Source: Comamonadaceae bacterium (GTDB lineage: Bacteria; Pseudomonadota; Gammaproteobacteria; Burkholderiales; Burkholderiaceae_C). From it: a stretch of DNA of 32,344 bases. Numbering within the stretch: position 1 is the first letter of the stretch; each line of letters starts with the position of its first letter. The stretch lies in contig CANGDZ010000043.1 in NCBI GenBank assembly GCA_947452785.1, forward strand, positions 1 to 32,344, in the 5' to 3' direction. The translations under genes were made by a program, and so were the position numbers. The notes beneath the pieces were generated by a model. The model was not told the origin of the DNA. It saw nothing but the letters and a program-made list of their open reading frames with translations, and ran no database searches. Positions 17,359 to 25,288 of this stretch are shown piece after piece.

Positions 17359-17386
17359 TTGACATCCAAAGTGAACGTATCAAGAT
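17359..17386 (+). promoter_or_regulatory. Promoter candidate for the catabolic operon
   Basis: A consensus -35 TTGACA (17359-17364) is followed 16 bases later by CAAGAT (17381-17386), a fair -10, about 35 bases before the first acyl-CoA dehydrogenase ATG. An imperfect inverted repeat, GTGAAC (17371-17376) and GCTCAC (17389-17394), overlaps the -10, and a second one, CGACT-N6-AGTCG (17323-17338), lies upstream. Both could be operators. No regulator gene is in the window. Confidence 0.45.
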
Positions 17387-17421
17387 GAGCTCACTTCAAT
17401 TTCTTCGGCGAAGGTCTTTTC

Positions 17422-18573
17422 ATGCATGATTTTGCATTTCCCGCAGTCGCGCTGCCTGAGAGTGCGCAGCTGCTGCGGCAACAAGTTCGCGACTTTCTGC
17501 AACGCGAAATGGATGCCGGCACGTTCACCCCGCGCCAAAATTCATGGTCCGATGGCGATGCAGAATTCAGCCGCAAATGCGGGCAAGCCGGCTACATCGG
17601 CATGGTCTGGCCCAAGGCCTATGGCGGCCATGAACGCACAGCGCTGGAACGCTATGTGATGACCGAAGAAATGCTGGCCGGCGGCGCACCCGTTGGCGCC
17701 CACTGGGTGGCCGATCGGCAAAGTGGCAACCAGATCCTGCGCCATGGCAGCGAGCGGGCCCGTCAATTGATCTTGCCGAAAATTGCAGCGGGCGAATGCT
17801 TTTTTTCGATCGGCATGAGCGAACCCGATTCGGGCTCCGACCTGGCCGCCGTCACAACCAAAGCTGTGAAGACAGAGGGCGGCTGGAAAATTTCTGGCAC
17901 CAAAGTCTGGACCAGCAGTGCGCATCGCGCCCACTACCTGATTGCTTTGGTGCGCACCGCGCCGAAAGAAGAAGATCGCCATTTGGGCATGACGCAGTTC
18001 ATTGTGGATTTGAAATCTCCCGGTTTGAAATTGAGCCCCATCCTGAACATCTACGGCGCACACGACTGGAATGAAGTCGTTTTTGATGAGTGCTTTGTGC
18101 CCGATGACATGGTCATGGGGGAAGTCGGCGGCGGCTGGAACATGGTCACCGGGGAGTTGGCGTTTGAGCGTTCCGGCCCCGACCGTTTTTTGAGTACTTA
18201 CCAACTCTTGCTGGCGGCCATGGCGCAATTGGGCGATCAACCCGATGCCCGCGCGGTGAATGAAATTGGCCGCTTTGTGGCCCACCTGACCACCTTGCGA
18301 CGCATGTCCACCTCGGTCGCCGGCATGCTCACTCGAGGCGAAAAACCCATTCTTGAAGCCGCCTTGGTCAAAGACATCGGCACCGCATTTGAGCGGGAAA
18401 TTCCAGAGATTTTTCGCCAACTGATCCCCTGTGAACCGGTGATGGACAGTGACAGCGTCGACTTTGAAGCCCTGCTGGGTATGGGCATGTTGAAGGCACC
18501 CGGCTTCACCATCCGCGGCGGCACACGTGAGATTTTGCGCGGCATGATTGCCAAAGGATTGGGACTGCGATGA
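17422..18573 (+). CDS. Acyl-CoA dehydrogenase, large-type subunit (383 aa)
   Basis: A flavoprotein of the acyl-CoA dehydrogenase family, which introduces a double bond alpha-beta to a CoA thioester. FSIGMSEPDSGSDLA (128-141) is the family signature 1 region and the C-terminus TIRGGTREILRGMIA is signature 2. In signature 2 the glutamate that is the base in medium-chain enzymes is glycine. A glutamate in AFERSGPDRF (E249) lies where another subgroup places its base. Its stop overlaps the start of a second, smaller dehydrogenase by four bases. That pairing recalls the alpha2-beta2 heterotetramers known from steroid side-chain breakdown (FadE28-FadE29 type). First gene of a long plus-strand operon. 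Confidence 0.93.
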   Translation: MHDFAFPAVALPESAQLLRQQVRDFLQREMDAGTFTPRQNSWSDGDAEFSRKCGQAGYIGMVWPKAYGGHERTALERYVMTEEMLAGGAPVGAHWVADRQSGNQILRHGSERARQLILPKIAAGECFFSIGMSEPDSGSDLAAVTTKAVKTEGGWKISGTKVWTSSAHRAHYLIALVRTAPKEEDRHLGMTQFIVDLKSPGLKLSPILNIYGAHDWNEVVFDECFVPDDMVMGEVGGGWNMVTGELAFERSGPDRFLSTYQLLLAAMAQLGDQPDARAVNEIGRFVAHLTTLRRMSTSVAGMLTRGEKPILEAALVKDIGTAFEREIPEIFRQLIPCEPVMDSDSVDFEALLGMGMLKAPGFTIRGGTREILRGMIAKGLGLR

Positions 18574-19631
18574 GCGATATTCGTGATGATCTGGAAAAAA
18601 CGGTGGATCGCATCTGTGAAGCGCATTGCACCAAAAATGTCTTCATGTCGAGCGAGTCAGGTACCTGGCCGCAAGCGCTGTGGCAGGCGCTCGAAGAAGT
18701 CGGACTGCCCCAAGCCTGCCTGAGTGAAGCACAAGGCGGCAGCGGCCTGAGCTATGAAGACGCGCTGTATGTCTTACGGCGCACGGCCTACCATGCCGCG
18801 CCGGTGCCACTGGCCGAGACTTTCCTGGCCGGCCGACTGCTTTGTGCCGCAGGGATGGAGGTGCCTGCAGGGGTTTTGTCAGTCAGCGGGTCCCACCTCA
18901 AAGACCGTTTGAAACTGACGGGGGATGCGGCTTCGCCGACCCTGTCGGGTCATGCGCACCGCGTGCCTTGGGGTTTGTCTTGCGATCATCTGGTGCTGGT
19001 GGCCGAGCGCGATGGCGCGCCCTGCGTGGTGCGGGTGGAGCGCAAAGACTTGGCGCAAACAATTCATGCCATGACACCCAATTTGGCTGGCGAACCTCGT
19101 GTCCAGTTTGAGTTTGCAAACACCCCTGTTCAAGCGGTGGGCTTGTTGGCCGACGCGCGTGAGCGGCTAGGTTGCGAAGGCGCCTTGATGCGTTCTGTGC
19201 AAATGGCCGGCGCCTTACAGCGCGCATTGGCTTACTCCCTGCAATATGCCAATGACCGCGTGCAGTTTGGCCGCCCGATTGGTAAGTTCCAGGCGGTGCA
19301 GCACATGCTGGCCGTGTTAGCAGGGCATGTGGCCGCGACCACGGCGGCCGCAGACGCGGCCATTGAAGTGTCCAGCGCAGCACCCGAACTTTTTGCCGTG
19401 GCCGTTGCGAAATCCAGAGCGGGAGAAGCCGCCGGCAAAGGCGCAGAAATTGCCCACCAAGTGCATGGGGCCATGGGCTTTACCCGTGAACATAATTTGC
19501 ATCACTTGACGCGGCGACTGTGGTCGTGGCGCGATGAGTTTGGCAACGAAACCCATTGGCAGACTCGCATTGGCGAGATGGCTTTAAAGCAAGGGGCCGA
19601 CAAATTGTGGCCATTCCTCACAAGTTTGTGA
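18570..19631 (+). CDS. Acyl-CoA dehydrogenase, small-type partner subunit (353 aa)
   Basis: It has the acyl-CoA dehydrogenase helical domain at the C-terminus, with RVQFGRPIGKFQAVQH (about 229-244) and QVHGAMGFTREHNLHHLTRR, both associated with FAD contact. The N-terminal and middle domains are shortened and diverged, and the serine/threonine-rich signature 1 (as in SEPDSGSD) is absent. A diverged, shorter partner made from an overlapping ATGA start is the mark of heteromeric acyl-CoA dehydrogenases, where FAD and substrate sites are shared between unlike subunits. I infer that it works with the preceding gene product and is probably inactive alone. Confidence 0.88.
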   Translation: MSDIRDDLEKTVDRICEAHCTKNVFMSSESGTWPQALWQALEEVGLPQACLSEAQGGSGLSYEDALYVLRRTAYHAAPVPLAETFLAGRLLCAAGMEVPAGVLSVSGSHLKDRLKLTGDAASPTLSGHAHRVPWGLSCDHLVLVAERDGAPCVVRVERKDLAQTIHAMTPNLAGEPRVQFEFANTPVQAVGLLADARERLGCEGALMRSVQMAGALQRALAYSLQYANDRVQFGRPIGKFQAVQHMLAVLAGHVAATTAAADAAIEVSSAAPELFAVAVAKSRAGEAAGKGAEIAHQVHGAMGFTREHNLHHLTRRLWSWRDEFGNETHWQTRIGEMALKQGADKLWPFLTSL

Positions 19632-19657
19632 ATTCCAACCGATTCAGGACACCGATC

Positions 19658-20635
19658 ATGCTCAAGCGAAATCTCATTTTTGGCGCTGCTTTGTCCATCG
19701 CCATGGCCATCTCTGTCGGGGCGCTGGCCCAGGAGAAAGAATTTCCATCGCGACCGCTGCGCATCTTTGTGCCCTTTACCGCAGGCAGTGGCTCGGACAC
19801 CACGGCGCGATTTTTTGGCGATCGCTTGGCCAAACAACTGGGCCAAAATGCGGTGATCGAAAACAAACCCGGCGCCAGCGGCATTATTTCTGTGCAGGCC
19901 TTGTTGGCGCTGCCAGCCGATGGGCACACCATTTTGTTGGCCAGTAATTCGCCCATTTCGGTCAATCCGGTGAGCATCAAAAACCTGCCCTACAACCCCA
20001 TGACCGACCTGACCCCGTTGGCGGGCTTGTCGCGCAATATGAACGTTTGGGTCGTCTCCGCCAACTCCAAATTGAACAGCTTGAAGGACGTGGTGGAGTA
20101 CGCCAAACACAACCCGACCAAGCCTTTGAGTTTGGCCAACTATTCGGCCGGCTACCGTTTGTCTGGCGAATGGTTTTCGAATATGGCGGGCATTAAATTC
20201 AACCACATCACCTACAAAGGCGGTGCGCAAATTTTCACCGACCTGATGGGGGATCAACTCGATGTCGGCATTGCCGACCTGGGCGGTGCGGCCTCCTTGA
20301 TCAAGGCAGGAAAACTCAAGGCCATCGCCGTGTCGGGTGAAAAAAGACATCCTGATTTCCCCACTGTCCCCACCTTCATCGACAGCGGATTTCCAGATTT
20401 CGTGAATTACTCTTGGACCTCGTTTTACGTCAAAGCGGGTACCCCCGAAGCCATAAAGAAGAAACTCACCGAGGCCCTGGTGAAAGTGCGTGATACTCGT
20501 GAAGGCAATGACTACAACCGGGCCTCAGGCGCAGAAAGCATGCCCTACTTTGGCGAGAGCATGCAAAAATTCCAGCAAGACGAATTGGAGCGCTTTACAC
20601 GCATTGCCAAGCTGGCGGGAATTCAACCCGAATGA
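19658..20635 (+). CDS. Bug-type tripartite tricarboxylate transporter solute-binding protein (325 aa)
   Basis: The N-terminus has a typical signal peptide ending in VGALAQ (cleavage near residue 24), so the protein is periplasmic. FPSRPLRIFVPFTAGSGSDTTARFF and QLGQNAVIENKPGASG are standard TctC/Bug family motifs, and the bilobed binding fold continues to the end (PTVPTFIDSGFPDFVN). These proteins bind carboxylates or related ligands. No TctA/TctB membrane genes are in the window, which is common, as Bug proteins greatly outnumber transporters in these bacteria. I place the start at ATG 19658, with AGGA eight bases or so upstream; the frame is open to 19556 inside the previous gene. It overlaps the next gene by four bases. 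Confidence 0.93.
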   Translation: MLKRNLIFGAALSIAMAISVGALAQEKEFPSRPLRIFVPFTAGSGSDTTARFFGDRLAKQLGQNAVIENKPGASGIISVQALLALPADGHTILLASNSPISVNPVSIKNLPYNPMTDLTPLAGLSRNMNVWVVSANSKLNSLKDVVEYAKHNPTKPLSLANYSAGYRLSGEWFSNMAGIKFNHITYKGGAQIFTDLMGDQLDVGIADLGGAASLIKAGKLKAIAVSGEKRHPDFPTVPTFIDSGFPDFVNYSWTSFYVKAGTPEAIKKKLTEALVKVRDTREGNDYNRASGAESMPYFGESMQKFQQDELERFTRIAKLAGIQPE

Positions 20636-21507
20636 CGGGCGTTCGCGTGTCGATGTACCGACCCGACCTCCTGCGCGGTCAACGCATTTTGATCACGGGC
20701 GGCGGCACGGGCTTGGGTAAAAGCATTGGCCAGCGCTATGTGGCCTTGGGTGCGGACTTGGTGATCTGTGGCCGCCGGGCAGAGGTACTGGCGCAAACCG
20801 CCCAAGAGTTCAAGGACACCCTGGGGGTGAGCATCGAGACTCATGTCTGCGATGTGCGCGATGCGCAGGCGGTCACCTCGATGATGGATGCCATCTGGGC
20901 TAACGGCCCCCTGGATGTTTTACTCAACAATGCGGCCGGTAATTTTTTGGCCCGCACCGAGCGTTTGTCGCCGCGCGCCTTTGATGCCGTCGTGGACATT
21001 GTGCTCAAAGGATCCGCTTATTGCACGATGGACGTTGGGCGTCGCTGGATCGCCGCTGGCCGCAAAGGCACGGTCATGTCGATCCTGACCCAGTCGGCTA
21101 TGACCGGCATGCCCTACACCGTTCCTTCTGCGATGGCCAAGGCCGGCGCGTTGGCCATGATCCGAAGTCTGGCCGTCGAATGGGGACCTTATGGGATTCG
21201 CACGGTGGGGGTGGTCCCAGGGCCATTTCCCACGGAAGGTGCCTGGTCCCGATTGATGCCGCAAGAGCGGATCGGCGAAGCGCCGATTGAGCAAGGTGTG
21301 GCCCTGCGCCGCTTGGGCGAGCACCATGAGTTGGCCGACTTGTGCGTGTATTTGATTTCGGAAAGCGCCGCGTTCATCACCGGCGAAGCCGTGGTCATCG
21401 ACGGTGGCCGCTGGCTCCAGGGCGCGGCAGGGGCTTCGGCGTACCACATGCAGCAGTGGCCCGACAGCACCTGGGACAGCCTCAAACCCAAGAAAACCGC
21501 CGCATGA
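20632..21507 (+). CDS. SDR oxidoreductase, 2,4-dienoyl-CoA reductase-like (291 aa)
   Basis: A short-chain dehydrogenase with TGGGTGLG (22-29) for NADP(H), NNAAGNF (99-105), and DIVLKGSAY. PSAMAKAGALAMIRSLAVEWGPYGIR, with lysine K170, and PGPFPTEGAWSRL match mitochondrial-type 2,4-dienoyl-CoA reductases closely. These reduce conjugated dienoyl-CoA with NADPH. That family uses a tyrosine about 15 residues before the lysine instead of the classical Y-x-x-x-K; here the aligned residue is S155 and a tyrosine, Y162, sits eight residues before the lysine. The start ATG overlaps the previous stop (ATGA); a second ATG at 20653 is possible. Its stop overlaps the CoA-transferase start in the same way. 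Confidence 0.9.
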   Translation: MTGVRVSMYRPDLLRGQRILITGGGTGLGKSIGQRYVALGADLVICGRRAEVLAQTAQEFKDTLGVSIETHVCDVRDAQAVTSMMDAIWANGPLDVLLNNAAGNFLARTERLSPRAFDAVVDIVLKGSAYCTMDVGRRWIAAGRKGTVMSILTQSAMTGMPYTVPSAMAKAGALAMIRSLAVEWGPYGIRTVGVVPGPFPTEGAWSRLMPQERIGEAPIEQGVALRRLGEHHELADLCVYLISESAAFITGEAVVIDGGRWLQGAAGASAYHMQQWPDSTWDSLKPKKTAA

Positions 21508-22721
21508 ACCCCAATTTGGATTTGTCGCAAGGTCCCCTGACCGGGATTCGCATACTGGATTTGACCTCCGTGGTGTTAGGCCCCTTGGCCACGCAGATTC
21601 TGGGCGATTACGGCGCCGACGTGATCAAGGTGGAGAGCCTTGAAGGCGATTTGATGCGCTCCAATGGCGTCCATCTGGCACCGGGCATGAGCTCCATTTA
21701 CCTGACCATCAACCGCAACAAACAGTCGATCGCACTGGACCTCAAGAGCGAATCGGGCAAAGAAATTTTGCGCCAACTCATTCCCCGGGTGGATGCGGTG
21801 GTGCACAACATGCGCGTGTCTGCCATCGAAAAACTCGGCTTTGGTTACGACGAAGTGGTGAAGTTGAATCCGCAGATCGTGTATTGCGCGGCCACCGGTT
21901 TTGACCAAGACGGTCCTGACAAAGACCGCCCTGCATTTGACGACATCATTCAAGCGGCCTGCGGTCTGGCCAGTGTCAACAGTCTGGGCCATTCAAGGCC
22001 GGACTACATCGCCACCTTGGTGGCCGACAAAACCACCGGTATGGCCTTGGTCAATGCGGTGCTGGCTGCTTTGTTGGCCAAAGAGCGCAGCGGTCAAGGG
22101 CAGTATGTGGAAGTGCCGATGCTCGAGACCATGGTGGCGTTCACCTTGGTCGAGCACATGGGTGGCTTGACACACAACCCGGCCACCCTGAATGCCGGCT
22201 ACAGCCGCATCTTGTCCGGCGGGCGCCAGCCCAGTCCTACGCGCGATGGTTTCATCGCCATGCTGCCCTACACCAACCACCACTGGGAAAGCTTTTTCAA
22301 GGACGCGGATCAAGAAGCCCTGGGCAAATCGTTGGGCGTCACCAACCGCGTCCAACGCAACGCCAACATCAAAGCGCTGTATGCGGCTTTGCATCAAATC
22401 ACCCTCGGCAAAACCACCGCAGAATGGCTCGTGATTTGCGACCGCTTGGACATACCAGCCACGCCCATCTACGCCATGGAAGACTTGCCTGCCCATCCGC
22501 AGTTGCAAGCCGTGAAGTTATTTACAGACGATGTGCATCCCGATGTCGGCGCCATCCGTTATGTGCGCCCACCGGTCAAATTTTCCAAAACTCCCGCCAA
22601 AGTGCGCCACCAGGCCCGCCGATTAGGGCAGGATACCCGCGCCATCTTGTCCGAATTGGGCTACAGCGCCAGCCAGGTCGATGCGCTTGAGCAGCAAGGG
22701 GCCATCTTGAATGGCGACTGA
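21504..22721 (+). CDS. CaiB/BaiF class III CoA-transferase (405 aa)
   Basis: A family III CoA-transferase, which moves CoA between carboxylic acids through an aspartyl-CoA thioester. GIRILDLTSVVLGPLATQILGDYGADVIKVE is the standard N-terminus, and the catalytic aspartate is D146 in DRPAFDDIIQ. ERSGQGQYVEVPMLETM is another family motif. I infer that it activates the carboxylic acid that the downstream dehydrogenases and crotonase-fold protein handle as a CoA ester. The ATG overlaps the preceding TGA by four bases, so translation is coupled. The frame is open upstream to 21342 but only inside the SDR gene. A second, distinct class III transferase lies at 26288-27487. Confidence 0.94.
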   Translation: MNPNLDLSQGPLTGIRILDLTSVVLGPLATQILGDYGADVIKVESLEGDLMRSNGVHLAPGMSSIYLTINRNKQSIALDLKSESGKEILRQLIPRVDAVVHNMRVSAIEKLGFGYDEVVKLNPQIVYCAATGFDQDGPDKDRPAFDDIIQAACGLASVNSLGHSRPDYIATLVADKTTGMALVNAVLAALLAKERSGQGQYVEVPMLETMVAFTLVEHMGGLTHNPATLNAGYSRILSGGRQPSPTRDGFIAMLPYTNHHWESFFKDADQEALGKSLGVTNRVQRNANIKALYAALHQITLGKTTAEWLVICDRLDIPATPIYAMEDLPAHPQLQAVKLFTDDVHPDVGAIRYVRPPVKFSKTPAKVRHQARRLGQDTRAILSELGYSASQVDALEQQGAILNGD

Positions 22722-22755
22722 ATTTTTTGAAGACTTTTAAACACAGGACCACGCC

Positions 22756-23535
22756 ATGAGCCCAACCCCCGAACTAAAAATCACCCACGACGGCCATGTC
22801 ACCTTGGTTGAAATTTGCCGTCCACCGCACAACTTTTTTGACTTTGAGTTGATCCAACAAATTGCCCAAACCTTCGAGGAATTGGATTTAAACCCGCAAT
22901 GCCGCGCGATCGTTCTGGCCTCTGAAGGCACGGCATTTTGTGCGGGCGCCAACTTCAACAGCTCGAACGACAAAATCAGTCGCCCCGAAAATCCAGGCAC
23001 CAACCCCTTGTATTTTGAAGCGATTCGAATTTTTGCCTGCAAAAAACCCATCGTGGCCGCGATTCACGGACCCGCCGTGGGCGGTGGCCTGGGCCTGGCC
23101 TTGGTGGCGGATTTCCGTGTCACCTGCCCTGAAGGACGCTTCTCAGCGAACTTCAACCGACTGGGATTCCACCCCGGGTTTGGTTTATCGGTCACGCTGC
23201 CGCGTTTGGTCGGCATCCAGCAAGCCAATCTGTTGTTTTTCACAGGACGACGCATCAACGGCGAGGAGGCCGTGGAGATCGGCCTGGCCGATCTGCTGGT
23301 GCCGCAAGCGGATGTCCGCGCGCAAGCCCTGAAACTGGCCCACGAAATCGCCGTCTCCGCACCGCTGTCACTTCAGTCCACGCGCGCCACGCTACGCCAA
23401 GGTCTGGTGGCGCAATTGGAGCAAGCCGTGGCGCATGAAAGTCTGGAACAGAACTGGCAGTTCAAATCGGCAGACTTCAAGGAAGGCGTCAAAGCCATGA
23501 CGGAGCGCCGAGAGCCTCAATTCCAAGGTCGTTAA
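22756..23535 (+). CDS. Enoyl-CoA hydratase/isomerase (crotonase) family protein without canonical glutamates
   Basis: A crotonase fold of normal length (259 aa). The oxyanion-hole segments are present: FCAGANFNSS (61-70) and GPAVGGGLGLAL (105-116). Aligned with rat enoyl-CoA hydratase, the two catalytic glutamates (E144 and E164) correspond to F133, in FSANFNRLG, and L159, in QQANLLFFTG. Without them ordinary syn-hydration of a trans-enoyl-CoA is unlikely. Crotonase-fold enzymes can instead isomerise, decarboxylate, open rings or hydrolyse thioesters using other residues. The gene follows the CoA-transferase by 34 bases and shares its operon. My alignment was done by eye, so register errors of one residue are possible. 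Confidence 0.88.
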   Translation: MSPTPELKITHDGHVTLVEICRPPHNFFDFELIQQIAQTFEELDLNPQCRAIVLASEGTAFCAGANFNSSNDKISRPENPGTNPLYFEAIRIFACKKPIVAAIHGPAVGGGLGLALVADFRVTCPEGRFSANFNRLGFHPGFGLSVTLPRLVGIQQANLLFFTGRRINGEEAVEIGLADLLVPQADVRAQALKLAHEIAVSAPLSLQSTRATLRQGLVAQLEQAVAHESLEQNWQFKSADFKEGVKAMTERREPQFQGR

Positions 23536-23573
23536 ACCCGGCCTTTGGCGTTCATCACCGGGTGAATTTTTTC
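23536..23573 (+). terminator. Possible attenuating hairpin inside the operon
   Basis: ACCCGG (23536-23541) can pair with CCGGGT (23558-23563) around a 16-base loop, followed by GAATTTTTTC. It begins right after the crotonase stop codon and ends before the amidohydrolase start at 23591. It may reduce expression of the downstream genes; the long loop makes strong termination doubtful. Confidence 0.42.
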
Positions 23574-23590
23574 AAGAAAAGATTTTGAAT

Positions 23591-25279
23591 ATGCACGACT
23601 TGATCATTCGCAACGCGCAGGTTTTTGACGGCACAGGACTGCCCGCGGTGCTGGCCGATGTGGCGGTGTCACAAGGGCGCATTGTGCAGATCGGCAAGGT
23701 CAACGGGCCAACCCATGAAACCATCGACGCCCAAGGCCTGGCCTTGATGCCCGGCATCGTGGACTTGCATACGCACTATGACGCGCAAGTCACCTGGGAC
23801 CGCACCCTGTCCCCCTCACCCGCTTTGGGGGTGACCACCGCAGTGATCGGCAATTGTGGTTTTGGCATTGCGCCTTGCCCCGCCCCACTGCGCGAAACCA
23901 TGTTGAAAAATCTCTCTGTCGTAGAAGGCATGGATTTGCAATCCCTGTTGACCGGCGTGAATTGGGAGTTTGAGACCTTTGGCCAGTACATGGACCAGTT
24001 GCGGCGCATTGGCCCCTACGTCAACACCGCGGTGTTTGCGGGGCACTCGGTCATCCGAACGTCCGTGATGGGGGCACAAGGTTCGACCCAAGCAGAACCC
24101 AGCCCGGAGCAATTGCAGGCCATGCAGACCCTGGTACGTGAGGCCATGGCGCAAGGCGCGATTGGTTTTGCGTCCTCCTTCTCGCCCAATCACAGTGGCT
24201 TTGGCGGCATTCCCATGCCCTCGACCATTGCCAGCGAAGACGAGTTGCGTGCCCTGACCTCGGTCTTGGGCGAGCTGCACAAAGGTGTCTTCATGATGGC
24301 CACGGGCTCGCGCGCCAGTCCCGACGTGATGGAGTCCATCGTGGAGGCGACAGGGCGACCCGGCTACATCTCCACCGTTTTGACCATGTACAACGAGGGC
24401 AATCCGACTTTAGGCCCCACGTACTATGAGCGCTGCGCACAGGCCTTGGCCAGAGGCCATGAGTTGTACATCCTGACCAGTTGCCAACCGCTGTCGTTTG
24501 ACTTCACCTTGACTGACCCGTATGTGATGCTCAGTCACTCCGCTTTCAATCCCATCAAAAACGCAGACGTTTCCGCCTACGCCGACATCTACCGCTCGGC
24601 CAGTTTTCGCCAAGCGTTCCGCAAGAACTTGCTTCAACCCGAGGCCGGCATTCTTTTTCTGGGCAACTGGCGGCACATCGAAGTGGGTCAAACCAGCCAC
24701 CCCGAAAACGCGGCCCTGGAAGGCATAAGCATTCAAGATCTGGCCGATCAGCGCGGGCTGGACCCGGTGGATGTCTTTTTGGATCTGGCGCTGGCCGAAG
24801 ATCTGGGCACCCATTTCGTGGGTAAGTTTTTCAACAACAATGACGAAGGCGTCGCCCCGTCCCTGAAACACCCGGCCAGTGTGATCACCTTGTCCGACGC
24901 GGGTGCGCACTTGACCTACATGTGTGACGCAGGCTTTGGCCTTTACTTCCTGTCCCATTGGGTGCGCGAGACGGGGCATTTCACTTTAAGCGAAGGCATT
25001 CGCCGACTCACCAGCGAGCCTGCAGACCGCTTTCGCATTCCAGACCGTGGCCGCTTGCATGTGGGCTTGCCAGCCGACCTGTTGTTGTTCGACCCCGACA
25101 CGGTGGGCATTTCCAAACCTGTGCCGCAGCAGGACTTGCCAGGGGGCGGCACCCGCATGGTGCGCACGGCCACGGGGGTCCATGGGGTTTGGGTCAATGG
25201 CGTCAAAGTCCATGACGGGCAAAACTACGTCGAACACGAACACGGGCCCGGCCACGTTCTGGATCACTTCAATTCCTAA
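23591..25279 (+). CDS. Amidohydrolase, N-acyl-D-amino-acid deacylase family (562 aa)
   Basis: An amidohydrolase-superfamily TIM barrel. MHDLIIRNAQVFDGTG and MPGIVDLHTHYDAQVTWD carry the HxH metal motif (H60, H62). GNCGFGIAPC supplies cysteines C89 and C96 in the region where D-aminoacylase uses a cysteine ligand, and SDAGAHLTYM gives D436, the catalytic aspartate position. Where D-aminoacylase has its H220 and H250 regions (ATHxR and ISHH-like), this protein reads MATGSRAS and ISTVLTMYNEG, with no histidine, so the metal site must differ. A co-transcribed role with acyl-CoA chemistry suggests hydrolysis of an amide or lactam-like ring, but this is a guess. I use ATG 23591; an in-frame TTG at 23585 exists. 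Confidence 0.85.
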   Translation: MHDLIIRNAQVFDGTGLPAVLADVAVSQGRIVQIGKVNGPTHETIDAQGLALMPGIVDLHTHYDAQVTWDRTLSPSPALGVTTAVIGNCGFGIAPCPAPLRETMLKNLSVVEGMDLQSLLTGVNWEFETFGQYMDQLRRIGPYVNTAVFAGHSVIRTSVMGAQGSTQAEPSPEQLQAMQTLVREAMAQGAIGFASSFSPNHSGFGGIPMPSTIASEDELRALTSVLGELHKGVFMMATGSRASPDVMESIVEATGRPGYISTVLTMYNEGNPTLGPTYYERCAQALARGHELYILTSCQPLSFDFTLTDPYVMLSHSAFNPIKNADVSAYADIYRSASFRQAFRKNLLQPEAGILFLGNWRHIEVGQTSHPENAALEGISIQDLADQRGLDPVDVFLDLALAEDLGTHFVGKFFNNNDEGVAPSLKHPASVITLSDAGAHLTYMCDAGFGLYFLSHWVRETGHFTLSEGIRRLTSEPADRFRIPDRGRLHVGLPADLLLFDPDTVGISKPVPQQDLPGGGTRMVRTATGVHGVWVNGVKVHDGQNYVEHEHGPGHVLDHFNS

Positions 25280-25288
25280 GGGACGTGT

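Noticed and set aside
17542-18420. Minus-strand frame of 292 codons inside the first acyl-CoA dehydrogenase gene
   Set aside because: Opposite a gene with clear family motifs; no ribosome-binding site or domain.
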